Of a stretch of 64,000 nt of DNA, positions 25,101 to 35,541 are shown in pieces. The notes beneath the pieces are model-generated. The model ran no database searches, was not told where the DNA came from, and saw nothing but the letters and a program-made list of their open reading frames with translations. Source of the DNA: Anisakis pegreffii. Lineage: Eukaryota > Nematoda > Chromadorea > Rhabditida > Anisakidae. Location of the stretch: assembly GCA_035041965.1 (NCBI GenBank), contig JAPYMA010000127.1, positions 1 to 64,000 of the forward strand. Reading direction: 5' to 3'. Position 1 is the first letter of the stretch, and every line of letters begins with the position of its first letter. Made by a program: the position numbers and the translations under genes.

Positions 25101-27522
25101 AAGTGGAAATTGTTGCCCAATTCAGAATATTGCCGAACATTTTTGCGCATAAGAAATATTATCGCTGATGCAAATAAAGGACAAATAAAACGGGCAGAAC
25201 CAGTGTGAATAAAACATTTTTCCCAACGCAAAATCTGACATCCAATCACTTCATATTCGAAACAACTATTAAATGAGATCAGATGAGACCGTCATAAATG
25301 AGGTGTAATATTTTTGTGAATTTGGTTAGAGATTCTAAAATGCAACTATTTCTGAAAGAGATAAAGTATGAGAATTTACGATTTTGAATCGCGAATATTT
25401 CGTCGTCGATAACTTTGCATATTAGATGTAATACCCTCATCATCACCCTTTTCAGTGCCTTCATCTTCACTGCACACTTCAAAAACATCACTCATACTCA
25501 GATTTGTTGTAGCCGCTTCACTTTTCTGCAACGATATTGTATACTTATTATAACTAAATATCGAGAAATTGTTCCTAATAAAACTATTGAATACACGCTT
25601 ATGTGCATACAATTTCTCAACGCTACCATTTTGAGTGGAAATGATCATTTTAAATCATAAACTCATCAACTAATGAGGCAGAGTGACAATTTACAAACTT
25701 CAACGACATGACTGTTCTCAGGTTAAACTCCAAACCGGTAATTAAATCAAAAGGCGCAGCGATCAAAAATGCTGAACTCAATAACTGACCTTGAAGGTAG
25801 GCACCCTCTTAGCTTTGTTGATAACAAGAGTTTTACTTACTCTATTACTGATATTTTACCACTACTGTTTTATAATCTCTGATTTATCGAAAACAGTAAG
25901 AAACAATGGAAACATGACAAAAATCACTAAGCAACAATACGAGTAATGATCAACCTGCTGCTCTGTTTTTGGCGATGAAATGTCACCAACTGCATTATCC
26001 TCATTAACGAAGCATTTCTCACTCGTCTTCAGTATAGGACTCATCGCAACGTCACCGTCGTCAGCATGAAAAGTGAATGCTGAATGGTGGCGTTGATGAT
26101 TCGGTGTTGATGACGATATACTATTTGCCTTACTGTTCCTACTACTGCCCACAGTTGGTAGTTTCTGAAGGATTTGTTTCCTTTGATTCATCCAACAATT
26201 AATGCCAAACAGTTTTTCCTCTAAGTAATTGCAGTGCGTCTTGAAACCGTAATGGAAACTTGATGAATAATTGTCGATGTGCATTATTTTCTGACTACTC
26301 ATCCAGCCGACAAGATGCTTCATTACGATATACTATTTACTCAAATGAACATAACCAGGCACTCGACGATAAGACTGTTCAGCCAATTGAAAAATGACTG
26401 TGCGTGTCATTCAAACTCACTCAAATCACCCGAAAAAAAGCACTCAGAAATTTGGCAAAACGATTCAAACGTAAAACTTCAAACGTTGGAAATTCATCAA
26501 TAGTAGAATGGCTTGACAAATTCAACGAATTGTCTACCTCAGGATGGAACACAATTTAACAATCGCAAATTGCGAGCGTTTAAGATATAAATGCCTACAA
26601 TGATAACCTCAACGTGAAATTGACATGGAATTACAGTTTCACTACAATCTTTCATTAGTATAACAGTGAATAAATGAAAACCAATTGGAAAGAAAATCTA
26701 AAATTCCTCGCTGAAAACATACACCATCGTCGCGGTTGTTTAGTGGTGTTTTGGGATGTAGACGCTCTTTAAGATGCCACGCGAATGGCTTGGAACGAAC
26801 CGATTGATCTGAAATATCAACTCAGTCTCTTACAGTTCTTTAATATATTTGATGAATTGAAATAAACTCAAATAAAACAATGAAAGTCCGTGACATGAAA
26901 GTCCGTTTTCGATGACATGAAATGAATATATGGACAGATATCTCTCTTGATAGAACGCTACAGATGACACGAACTGACACTGAAATAATATCAACAGAAA
27001 AGAAACCTTTCAGTGGAGTGAGAAAACTTCGACTTCGATCCGCATTCCTATCATAATAACTCGACGTGCTTGAGCTGTCAGTCAACTGCGACAAAACTGC
27101 AAATGAGCATCCGTGAGCTTTAGACACCAGTCATAAACTTGCTCACAATGAGTTCACATCATTCATACAACTTTATGATAAGAAAACAAATGTTGCCAAA
27201 AAATTTCAACAACAATTCGATTGGCTCCAACTGTGAACAAATCTGTGCGTATGGATTTATTACTCTTGCAATTCACCCTTTCAAAAATCAAGTAACTAAT
27301 GATTACCATCCATTTCAGACTGATTCTCATCATTCTCGGACTCATTGATCGAGGTCGTTGAGTCCATTGATAGTTGAGTGGCTAAATCGAATCCAAATTC
27401 AAGTCCCTAAAGCATAAATTTTAGAAACAACGAGACATTTTTGTGTCTTGGAAGTTCGCGCAAAGTTGCACTGAAGTGCTGAATTCACAGTGCTGGGCAA
27501 TGCTAATTCCTGCCATTTTCAT
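16126..27522 (-). CDS. TTF2: TTF2/lodestar-type SNF2-family ATPase
   Basis: Double-stranded-DNA translocase orthologous to transcription termination factor 2, which releases RNA polymerase II from DNA in the nucleus. Exons 5'->3': 27472-27522 (start uncertain), 27307-27406, 27007-27096, 26725-26808, 25955-26220, 25380-25525, 24974-25096, 24403-24525, 23972-24281, 23518-23718, 23294-23431, 22880-23024, 22605-22691, 21994-22090, 21518-21654, 20919-21265, 20371-20651, 19971-20035, 19684-19775, 19299-19390, 19055-19177, 18515-18624, 18105-18299, 17871-17923, 17609-17716, 17180-17383, 16680-16763, 16126-16327. About 1350 residues: an acidic, disordered N-terminal half, then the helicase. Visible motifs are DDMGLGKT (I), LDEAHQIKN (II), [20 protein letters not shown] (III), VIVSQW (IV), [13 protein letters not shown] (V), [11 protein letters not shown] (VI) and the family C-terminal [11 protein letters not shown]. 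All phases agree except exon 19055-19177, which has one extra base (see findings). I saw no N-terminal GRF zinc finger. Confidence 0.95.
17062..17098. repeat. Perfect 16-bp inverted repeat in a TTF2 intron
   Basis: Positions 17062-17077 and 17083-17098 are exact reverse complements with a 5-bp loop. They lie in the intron between the exons 17180-17383 and 16680-16763. 'ATCAAGTGCAG' occurs three times at 17041-17090, so the hairpin may have arisen by local inverted duplication. Confidence 0.9.
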
Positions 27523-28704
27523 AAACACACCCACTCACAACCTGCCTCCTGCAACGCAATACAAATAAATAAATGTGGAACAAACAAAAAATAACTCAAT
27601 AACCCCATTTCAATGCAAAAATAAAAACCAAATTCAACATTGAACAAATTTCAAATTTGAATTCAATAATTTCCCGCCAACTGAAAACATCTAAATTCGG
27701 GAACACGACAATTGACCAAGCGACATCTGCCAACACGATGTTTCGCCAAAAAAAGTCGGTCACACAAACTTCGTTCGCGAACGCTTAGGCTTACGCTGAG
27801 GCTACGCTTATGTTGAACCTAGACGAAGTTTGTGTGACCAACTTTTTTGGCGAAACGTCGTGTTGGCAGATGTCGCTTGGTCAATTGTCGTAGACCCCTA
27901 CAATTCAACGTAGTCGGCAATTCAGCTCAGTCTAATATATGGAAGTATATCTCTCTTGCGGTTCACGCAGTTTATTGGTGGACTTTGTTGAGACTTTAGC
28001 GGATGACATCAGATCAGTATGAATTCTATCCGCACTGCTCGCAAGGGATGGACCCTTATATATGGATCAATTCCATGGATCAATTAACAAAGAATCATGA
28101 AGATTATCATTTTGACCAACTGACCAGATCGTAACACTAATTGTTAGCGTAAGTCTAAATTGGAGCCCCAGGTCGAGCCACGACGAATAAATTGCGAACA
28201 GTTGTTTTAATGCATTGCATGCGATCAGTGACATCAGAATCGCATCGTTTTATCTTTCGCTTCCCTTGTACACGTGTTTGTGTCGAAATCGGCCATCGCA
28301 TACTTGAATGTCTAAAAAATGAAACCTTATCTCGCCGGAGGCTTTGGTAACAGAATCGGTTGGGGTAACAGAAGCCAAAATGCGCTTTCATAAGCGCGCG
28401 CGTCCGAATGTTGAAAGGCGAGAGAATTAGAGGAAAACGCTTCGTAAATGCGCACAAAACGAACAGAATGAATATAGCTGTGAAAGCTAACAACGAGAAG
28501 TCGTCGTAGCGCAACCTTGTGGAATCCTTATATGGGAAACCCTCATTCCAAGGGGTATTTGCCAGCTTTTTTTTGTTAAAGGTCATATGTCTACTGTTCA
28601 GAACAAACGGATGACAAGAGCAGAGGGAAGTGCGCAATTGAATCTTATCTAATGGTTGGTTCGTAGTTGTTTGGAGTAAAATTTTGGTCGATTCAGTGAA
28701 AAGA
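27523..28704. promoter_or_regulatory. Divergent intergenic region between TTF2 and the LOTUS-like gene
   Basis: The minus-strand TTF2 gene and plus-strand LOTUS-like gene start on either side of these 1.2 kb, so both promoters should lie here. A 187-bp foldback element sits in the middle. No TATA box or initiator can be assigned with confidence. A 160-codon minus-strand frame at 28155-28637 shows no family resemblance or splice context and is not annotated as a gene. Confidence 0.5.
27705..27891. mobile_element. Foldback / MITE-like element with 70-bp terminal inverted repeats
   Basis: The left arm 27705-27774 and right arm 27823-27891 are reverse complements with about three differences, one of them a 1-bp indel in an A/T run. 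The loop is about 48 bp. Both ends carry ACGACAATTGACCAAGCGAC. No protein is encoded and no clear target-site duplication is visible, so this is either a non-autonomous element or a structural palindrome. The high arm identity suggests a recent origin or arm-to-arm correction. Confidence 0.88.
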
Positions 28705-31700
28705 ATGCAGTTCGAAAGTGATGATAATCTGTGGAACGAGGATTATGTGGTGAACGATGAAAACATTGAGATGATACAAGAGTCGGACAGTGAATCGCTG
28801 CAAAACACTTCTTTCAAGCAACCAGAAGTTGACTTCAATATGCATGAAATTGAACGGGAAATGGTTACTGACAGTGAACCTGATGAGGCGATCGACGTTG
28901 ATGAGGACAGCATTGAAATCACGCTGAAGCGTTGCTCTTCACTTATATTCTCATCGTTATATCCACATCCCAAAGGACTAACCGCTGAGCAGCTCACCAA
29001 TAAATTTGTGTAAATTTATAATTTATTCCATTTTCGAGATGATCATATTGTGAGCGAAAACCACATCCCATTCTGTCGGTTCAATCAGTTTTAGCTTTGT
29101 TGATCAAGCGAATGTGCTAATTGCTTGTGATCAAGCACGCTGAATCCGAAATTGCGCTCTGACTTCATCTACCATGCATGAAGTGATTTGCAGTTTACTT
29201 GTAGATTCACACAACTAACATAAAACAGCAACTTCATCGTATGTCGTGAGCTCACAACATTAGTTTGCATCCTCTCTTATTCCTAATATTAACGCTTTAT
29301 CTCAAATACCACTTTCTATGAATTCCTATCAGTTCTGTAAAGTTGTAATGATCGCGAACTATCCAGCTCGTATATCTAAAAGCAGCAACAAAATCATCGC
29401 CGACAGCTGCACAAAAAAACCGTTTACTCACCATTTCTTTTATTTTCCTTTTCACATTCTAATTTCATCGTTTGTTTAGCATTTTCTCCATTAAGTTATG
29501 CCCACAATAATTCAATATTTCAACCTCAAATATCCTTCTTCGAAATATTTGTTTGATCCACTCATTGATTCCAACGTTGTTACCGTCTCCAACTGTCCAT
29601 CAAATTTCGAATTTCGACTATTCACCAGTTTCTAAGTTCAGCTAAGTTCAAATTCTATCAACTTTTCTTGATCAAAGCATCAAGTATTCTCCTGAAATCA
29701 GTGTCACCTCGTCTGAATCAAGTGTTTTCAAAACCTCCTCCGTGATCACTGTGTCCTCATCCCAAGCAATCCAATCAAGTCGTGTTGTCGACCTTCGTCG
29801 AGATAAAAGCTGCAATTTGTTATTGTTGAGTATTCCCACACCGTCACTATTTTCCATGTTCCATGTCCTTCTTAATATCATACTATCCCACTGTGAATTC
29901 GACATTGTCATGCTATCGTGATCATATTTAATATCACCATTATTATCGACTTTATTCGTATTCCTTATTCTTGATCCAAACCTCACAACACTTATCACAA
30001 CCGTTACCATTTCTATTTCAAATTTTACTGTGCTAATCGTCTCATTTCTGTATTTTCGTAAATACAAGTTCTGTGTAGTGAGCAGCCGGCACGTTTTATT
30101 AGTTCACTACTAGACGACAATCATAACTAATATTTCACTACGCCGTACTAAGAAGAGCGTTCTATATAATTTCGTTTATTCTATAGGTTCAAATGAATTC
30201 AGTCACAAAATCTCAGCTGATTGAAAGTGATTGTGGTATCATGCGTTCAGTTCAATTTCAACAACTTCTTATGATTGAAACAGTCGTATTTGTGGAATCG
30301 TTTCGCTTATCATTGTCTCTGCTCATTACTGCATTCATATATATCCGACTGTCTGCAAAATGTCTGTCTGGAAAACGAGATACTCGACACATTGTCATCT
30401 GATTGTAATTCTTTTGCAGTTTATGCACTCATAATCTAAATATTCAACGAGTTTAATATCAGTACTGTTTTATTTCTTTCACAGTAACGATTGGCACCTC
30501 AATCCGGATCGTCTCGCCCAAATATTTGGTTTTGCAAATTTGGATAAATTGCTCACAATCAGTTCGGGCGCACTCAGTGATTATATTGAAGTAGATTTGA
30601 ACGACAAGAACGATAGAGTCTTCCGTTTAAAACCTATCGAATCCATAAAACATCTGCAAGAAATTCTTCTCAGTTTAGAAGCCACCCGACCAGCAAAGTA
30701 AGTTTCTCATTTGCAGTAATTCTGTTCTTCCACCTTCTGAGTGTAACACTGAAATTTGCATTCATACATTTTGAAACTTTGATTCTTCTCGCAGTAATTT
30801 TAGTGGCCAAAAGTACTGCATAATGAAAAAAATAATCTGATAATAACAATATTGATAATAATATGAACTTTTAAAATGCTTCAACCTTGCATCTTTGATA
30901 CACTCCTCCATGTTTGCTTGAGAAAATTTCTCTATTATTCCATAGCGTTTGATATGTAATTATCAATGCAAATGGTAATTCATTTCAGATCAATTAAAAT
31001 CGAAAAGCAATGTGAACTGCATATAGCGGAGAACAGAGCAGCATATATTGAGGTTAGTGAATGAGGATTACTGCCGAGTATTGACGCATCTCTTGAATTG
31101 CCTCTTCGAGGCCATCACAAATGCCATCACTGAGAGCTGTCGCTTTGGGCGTTGAGATATTTTATGAGAATTCAGACATTCGCAAGTACTTTCCAATAAA
31201 TGGCATTATTCTTTTCGTTGTAGTTGCCTTTATTTTTCAATTTTATTCTGTTTCGAAGTTATCGCGGACAAAACCAACGAAACAATACACCATGTAGCTG
31301 ATGGTTTTCACTATGCGCAATTGATGTTAGTGCTGCTATCATAGCGCTCCTCGATCGCATCCATACCAAGCCCATTCGGAACCTGTTTGATGATAACTTA
31401 GTCTTTGTTTTTCGTACACTGCACAGCTCGTCATAAACCAAAACGCTTGGATTTGCAAATAATGCAATTGACTGATAACAATTTTATGTTCAAAATGTGA
31501 TTCATTCATCAGTGAACCGCAACGTTTTCGTACGAGAATATTCAGCTTCATCAAGAAATGATGAGATCCAAGTGCATTTCATTTCATTTGAATTCTAGGG
31601 AAAACGTCGTTTGATAGGACTCATGAAAGAGTTGGATGGTGCCAATACTGAGATACGTTATGAGCAGTTACAAGTTCGTTATCAACAGCGATTCGGTGTT

Positions 31701-33489
31701 CAGCTAAGTGGACAGGTTCGTATTTCTGCGATAATAGCACTTTAAAATGGTTAAACAAATACTTAAGACATGAATGTCTGGAAAGAGATTCATTATTTGC
31801 AAGAAACCATAGTTGGAGCCGAGGAAAATGCGAACTGTAAGCAGAAATTGGAAAATTTCGTTTCGGAGCTGAGATCGGCTCTGAACTTCTGAAATATTCG
31901 GATCTCGAGTTGGGGCTAGACTTTTGAAAAATGCGGACTCAGAGGAGCTGAAAATTCTAAAAACATAAAGTCGCAGCTGAAACTGGGCTTTATTTCAAAT
32001 TAGGCATCGCTGCTTATAATTCGCTTTTATTTGAGCTGTCTACCGGGTGCGCGAATCGCTCAACATTTCTGAACGCAATAACTTTACGCTGAAAAATGTT
32101 CAGCATTCACAAGTTGTAAATGCAATGCCAATTTCATGTAATCAAAATACTCATTTTATTGGGTTGCAAGTCACACTGAGCACGGCAACGAGGTGCACTC
32201 GGAATCTTTCGGCGTTTATTTTGTAATAACACTGTTTTATATTATCGAAACACAAAGTATTCCTATCATACAAACACAAAAGGGAGGAGATCCTCCAAGT
32301 AAGATATATGAAAGTTACATTTCGTTATCCGAATAAATAGTGCATGATATCCGTGTACCTCTTATACATGTGCAGTTAAAGTACAGATCTAAAGGTTGAA
32401 TTTATGTATCACTTTGGTGTCCCTCACGAATGAGACGACGATTCGTGAGGGACATCCACGTGATATAAAATCTCTTTTGCGCTCCGTCGCGACAGAATCG
32501 CTCAGTGTTTTCGAAAGCACACAAAATTTCGATGAGTATTTCTGAAAATGTGACACGAAGTGTTATTTTTGAATGTGGACAGGAATTAGCGAGAATGTTC
32601 GGCTCTAAAAAGGCGTCGAAAGTGTTCGCAAACGAGTTCCAAGGTGAGATCGATATAATGCAAGAGAATCCACTGATGCTCATGCTATTCAACGATGACG
32701 TTGAAGGTTTGTCACCGCCAATTCCACTCCTGAATATCAATAATCGCATTCTATTCAAGAACACAACAAAAGTGTTCGATTGTGACTCGGTTGCATCTAT
32801 CGGATGGAATTTATTTTTGTTCACTGGTCTTTTTCAGAGACTGGAAAGTGTATTTTATGAATAAATGGTCCTTTGAACAGACTATTTTGCCTACAGCTAC
32901 TTTTCTGGTGTCTTTCTTCGTCAAGGTGAATCGGATTTGCATCGAGAGATATTTTAGCTCCTCCGCCAATCAGTGAAGAAAATGAATCATTACCGGTAAC
33001 AGGACTGAATCGTATCAGCATAAGATCCCTACAAGAGCCTTCAGCTGATCGTTCTACTACAAATCAAAGCGATCGTTATAACGGTTGAACATTCTAATGT
33101 TTTACTGCTCTAATCCAAAAAGTTATCGATATTGAACCATTGTTTTAAGTTTGTGCGTTGCTTGCTTCAGTGCAATGCAATTTTACCTCGTCAGGAGCTG
33201 TTCCATTTAGCGGTCATTCCAAAAAATATAAATCCTCTTTCACGAATCCTCATATCAATAAATTAGCACTTGCATTCCTTCATATAAAAGTCCGCTAAGT
33301 TTATTCAGTGGATTTAAACCGGGCGGATATAATCAAATTGCAGCTCCCAAACCACTCATTTCTCCAGCTCATAATTCAATCAGTACACCTTCATCGAACT
33401 TGTTCCACAACACTGTCACCACAAAACCATCGCAAAAGATGTCAGCTAATCGCTCAGCGCCAACTGAATTCGATCAGTACAACGGTTAA
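28705..33489 (+). CDS. Protein with two LOTUS (OST-HTH)-like segments and alternative last exons
   Basis: Exons: 28705-29009, 30485-30697, 30989-31052, 31599-31715, 32496-32706, then either 32958-33088 (346 residues) or 33344-33489 (351 residues); both joins are in frame. The first 75 residues are acidic and disordered. Residues ~76-150 (LYPHPKGLTAEQL ... FGFANLDKLL ... VFRLKP) and ~195-255 (LIGLMKELDGANTEIRYEQL ... QQRFGVQL) resemble winged-helix LOTUS domains. In animals LOTUS proteins (Oskar, TDRD5/7, MARF1, nematode MIP/LOTR) act in germ granules and bind Vasa or RNA. The tails are Ser/Pro/Asn-rich and end in YNG. A polyadenylation signal AATAAA at 33257-33262 lies between the two last exons. 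The exon chain is firm. The LOTUS assignment is by motif eye only, and another winged helix is possible. Confidence 0.75.
32406..32466. repeat. Hairpin in the intron just before LOTUS-gene exon 5
   Basis: A perfect 14-bp inverted repeat (32418-32431 with 32441-32454, 9-bp loop) is extended outward by imperfect pairing to about 32406 and 32466. It ends some 30 bp before the splice acceptor at 32495, so it could influence use of that acceptor, or it may be a foldback remnant. Confidence 0.8.
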
Positions 33490-33686
33490 ACATTTCGTTC
33501 TGTTTGAACAATACCAATTCTGCTGACATTAAATTGTTGTTTCAAGAATATGCGAAATTATATCATGAACTTTACTGTTGGTCATACATATTCATCAGTT
33601 GTTATGTCTCGTTTCCATCAATTATCATAGAAAAAAGAGAAATCAATTTGGTTGCGTTGTATTCTAATATATTATTCTACACAAAA

Positions 33687-34404
33687 TCATTGGACAGTTG
33701 CATAGGGTGGATTCAGTGTAAGCAATACAGGTACACGAGTCAATGAATCCCTAGGTACACCAAGACCGATCCAAGGTAAGGTCAATGCGGAATCGTTACA
33801 GAAGGCCTTGAACAGTCGTTTGACATCAGATGAAGTCAATCGTAATAGCGGTTGGTCATTTTTTTTCTGGTGAATACGATGCATTTGTGACTGAACTAAC
33901 ATTCTTCTCACAATCAGGGCGTTCCGATTGAACTGTTTTGAGAAATGTTCTAGCTTGTAGACGAATTTTTGCATCAATAAATAAACTTTAGCTTCCGCAT
34001 AGGCACAAATTTCAGTTTTAGCTACATCTAAAATGTGTGTGTGGGATACAGTGAGGCGTATTCAGGTGAATTTGTTCGGCATATAGGTCAGAGGAAATCA
34101 CCACCGTCAGATGCAAACGAAACGCTGGTTTCCAATTTTCCGATGGAACAGTCACATTGTTCGATTGGATCGACAAGGGCAAATCGCGTTCTTGACTACG
34201 GTGATATTCAACCTGCGCAGTATGATTACGTTTATTGCATTCCGACTCAACTAAGTCATTGCTGTGGTTGTTGCTGCTGCTGTTGTCACTGTTGTTGCTG
34301 TTGTTACGCACATCATGCTCACGACGCATGAACACATGAAATGCTCTCGATGGCGCACAGTCATGCTTCTTGCGATCATAATTTTGTTTACTGTATCGCT
34401 GCAT
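33687..34404 (-). CDS. Uncharacterised Asn/Ser-rich small protein
   Basis: I do not recognise the family. The best model has two exons, 34119-34404 (begins MQRYSKQNYDRKKHDC) and 33687-34027, giving 208 residues. An Asn/Ser-rich run around residues 30-50 is encoded by CAA/CAG-like codons and shows as a GTT/GCT repeat on the plus strand. The C-terminal 110 residues look structured (YLLMQKFVYKLEHFSKQF, then SSDVKRLFKAF). The donor at 34118 is a guess. A different frame of the first exon spliced at about 34109 would also join in phase. The gene lies tail to tail with the LOTUS-like gene, with about 200 bp between stop codons. Confidence 0.4.
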
Positions 34405-35541
34405 TTGCTCAGAATGTTTGTTTCATCAAAATTACGAACAATAATACGGCCTTGTATTCATTGTTAGATTCTGCCAATTACAGTGGCAAGAAATGTGAAG
34501 AATTCAATTTGTCAGTTTAGCTTTCTCTGAAAGGCGTTGAAAGTTTGTTGATATTTTTATTGACATCTTTGTTACCATTGTTATTGTTTCTTATTTTGAT
34601 TTTACTCACTTTTGTTTTTTACCAGTGTTATTATTAGTTTTATTGTTAGTTTTTTGGCTATTGTATCGCTTCTGTTTCATTTGTTGTTTTTACTATTATC
34701 AAAGTCATCTACTTCGTTTCAGGTCCAAGCATTTTCTATGGAAATAAAACCGCTTTCGTTATCATGAAAATATGCTTGTTTTAAGACAACAATTCTGTAT
34801 GAGTCTCTGATTGGAAACATAGAATCTTTCGTTCACTGCGAAACTTACAATGATTACATTAAAGCTGTTGCTAATCACACGTTGTTCATCTAGGTTCTGC
34901 TATTGTGATTAGAATGCAGTGAATTAGCTGGAACGAATATACAATGATGAAGGTGATTGAAGTACTAGAGCATGATTACATCTCGAAACATAGTGCGCAC
35001 CGAATAAGTATTCTCGTTTAAATCCCGTATGCTTGAAGAATGATGCGCCACAATGTGGCTTTTTACAATTATAATACAAATGACGCTTCAATCAGGCATA
35101 GTTTCAGCATGCAGCCACAATTGTGAAGGTGCGGTTGAGCCGAAAATGGTTTGCAATAAATCGACTGACGACACTTTTTGAAGTTTTGAAATTATTGCAG
35201 ATGAGTAAGTAAATCATCATCACTTATCGACAAAGTGCTTTATTGATGCAATGAATTTTAACAATGCAACTTTTATAAAACAATCATTGCAAGGCTGTGC
35301 ATGAGCAGATGATATAAGATGCACAATTTGAAGAAGAGAACAAATGTGACCCTGAAAGGTGAATGGTGCGTGCAGCTTAAAGTGATGTATTTGCATGATA
35401 TTGAACAGAAAGCGTATCGGATGTTTGAATGAGCGCAGCAGTCGTAGGATGTAGCCATGACAACCAACCAACAGCAGTTCAACGTTGTCTTTGTAATATC
35501 TAGCAACTTATAATTCGGTGTATTGGTTTGGTCTTGATCAA
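34405..35541. other. Upstream region of ift122, no gene recognised
   Basis: This probably holds the ift122 promoter and 5' UTR. Minus-strand open frames at 35220-35506 overlap an antisense AATAAA near 35240 but have no homology. No X-box (RFX site) could be called confidently by eye. Confidence 0.4.

Noticed and set aside
28155..28637. 160-codon minus-strand frame upstream of the LOTUS-like gene
   Set aside because: No family motif, compositionally erratic, and it sits in the divergent promoter region. Long chance frames are expected at this AT content.
29672..30067. 131-codon minus-strand frame inside intron 1 of the LOTUS-like gene, a possible nested gene
   Set aside because: The plus strand is also open over much of the interval, no homology was recognised and no partner exons were found. 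It stays possible but unsupported without transcripts.
35220..35506. Minus-strand frames of 77-83 codons upstream of ift122 exon 1
   Set aside because: Two frames are open at once, an antisense AATAAA lies inside, and no homology or exon partners were found.
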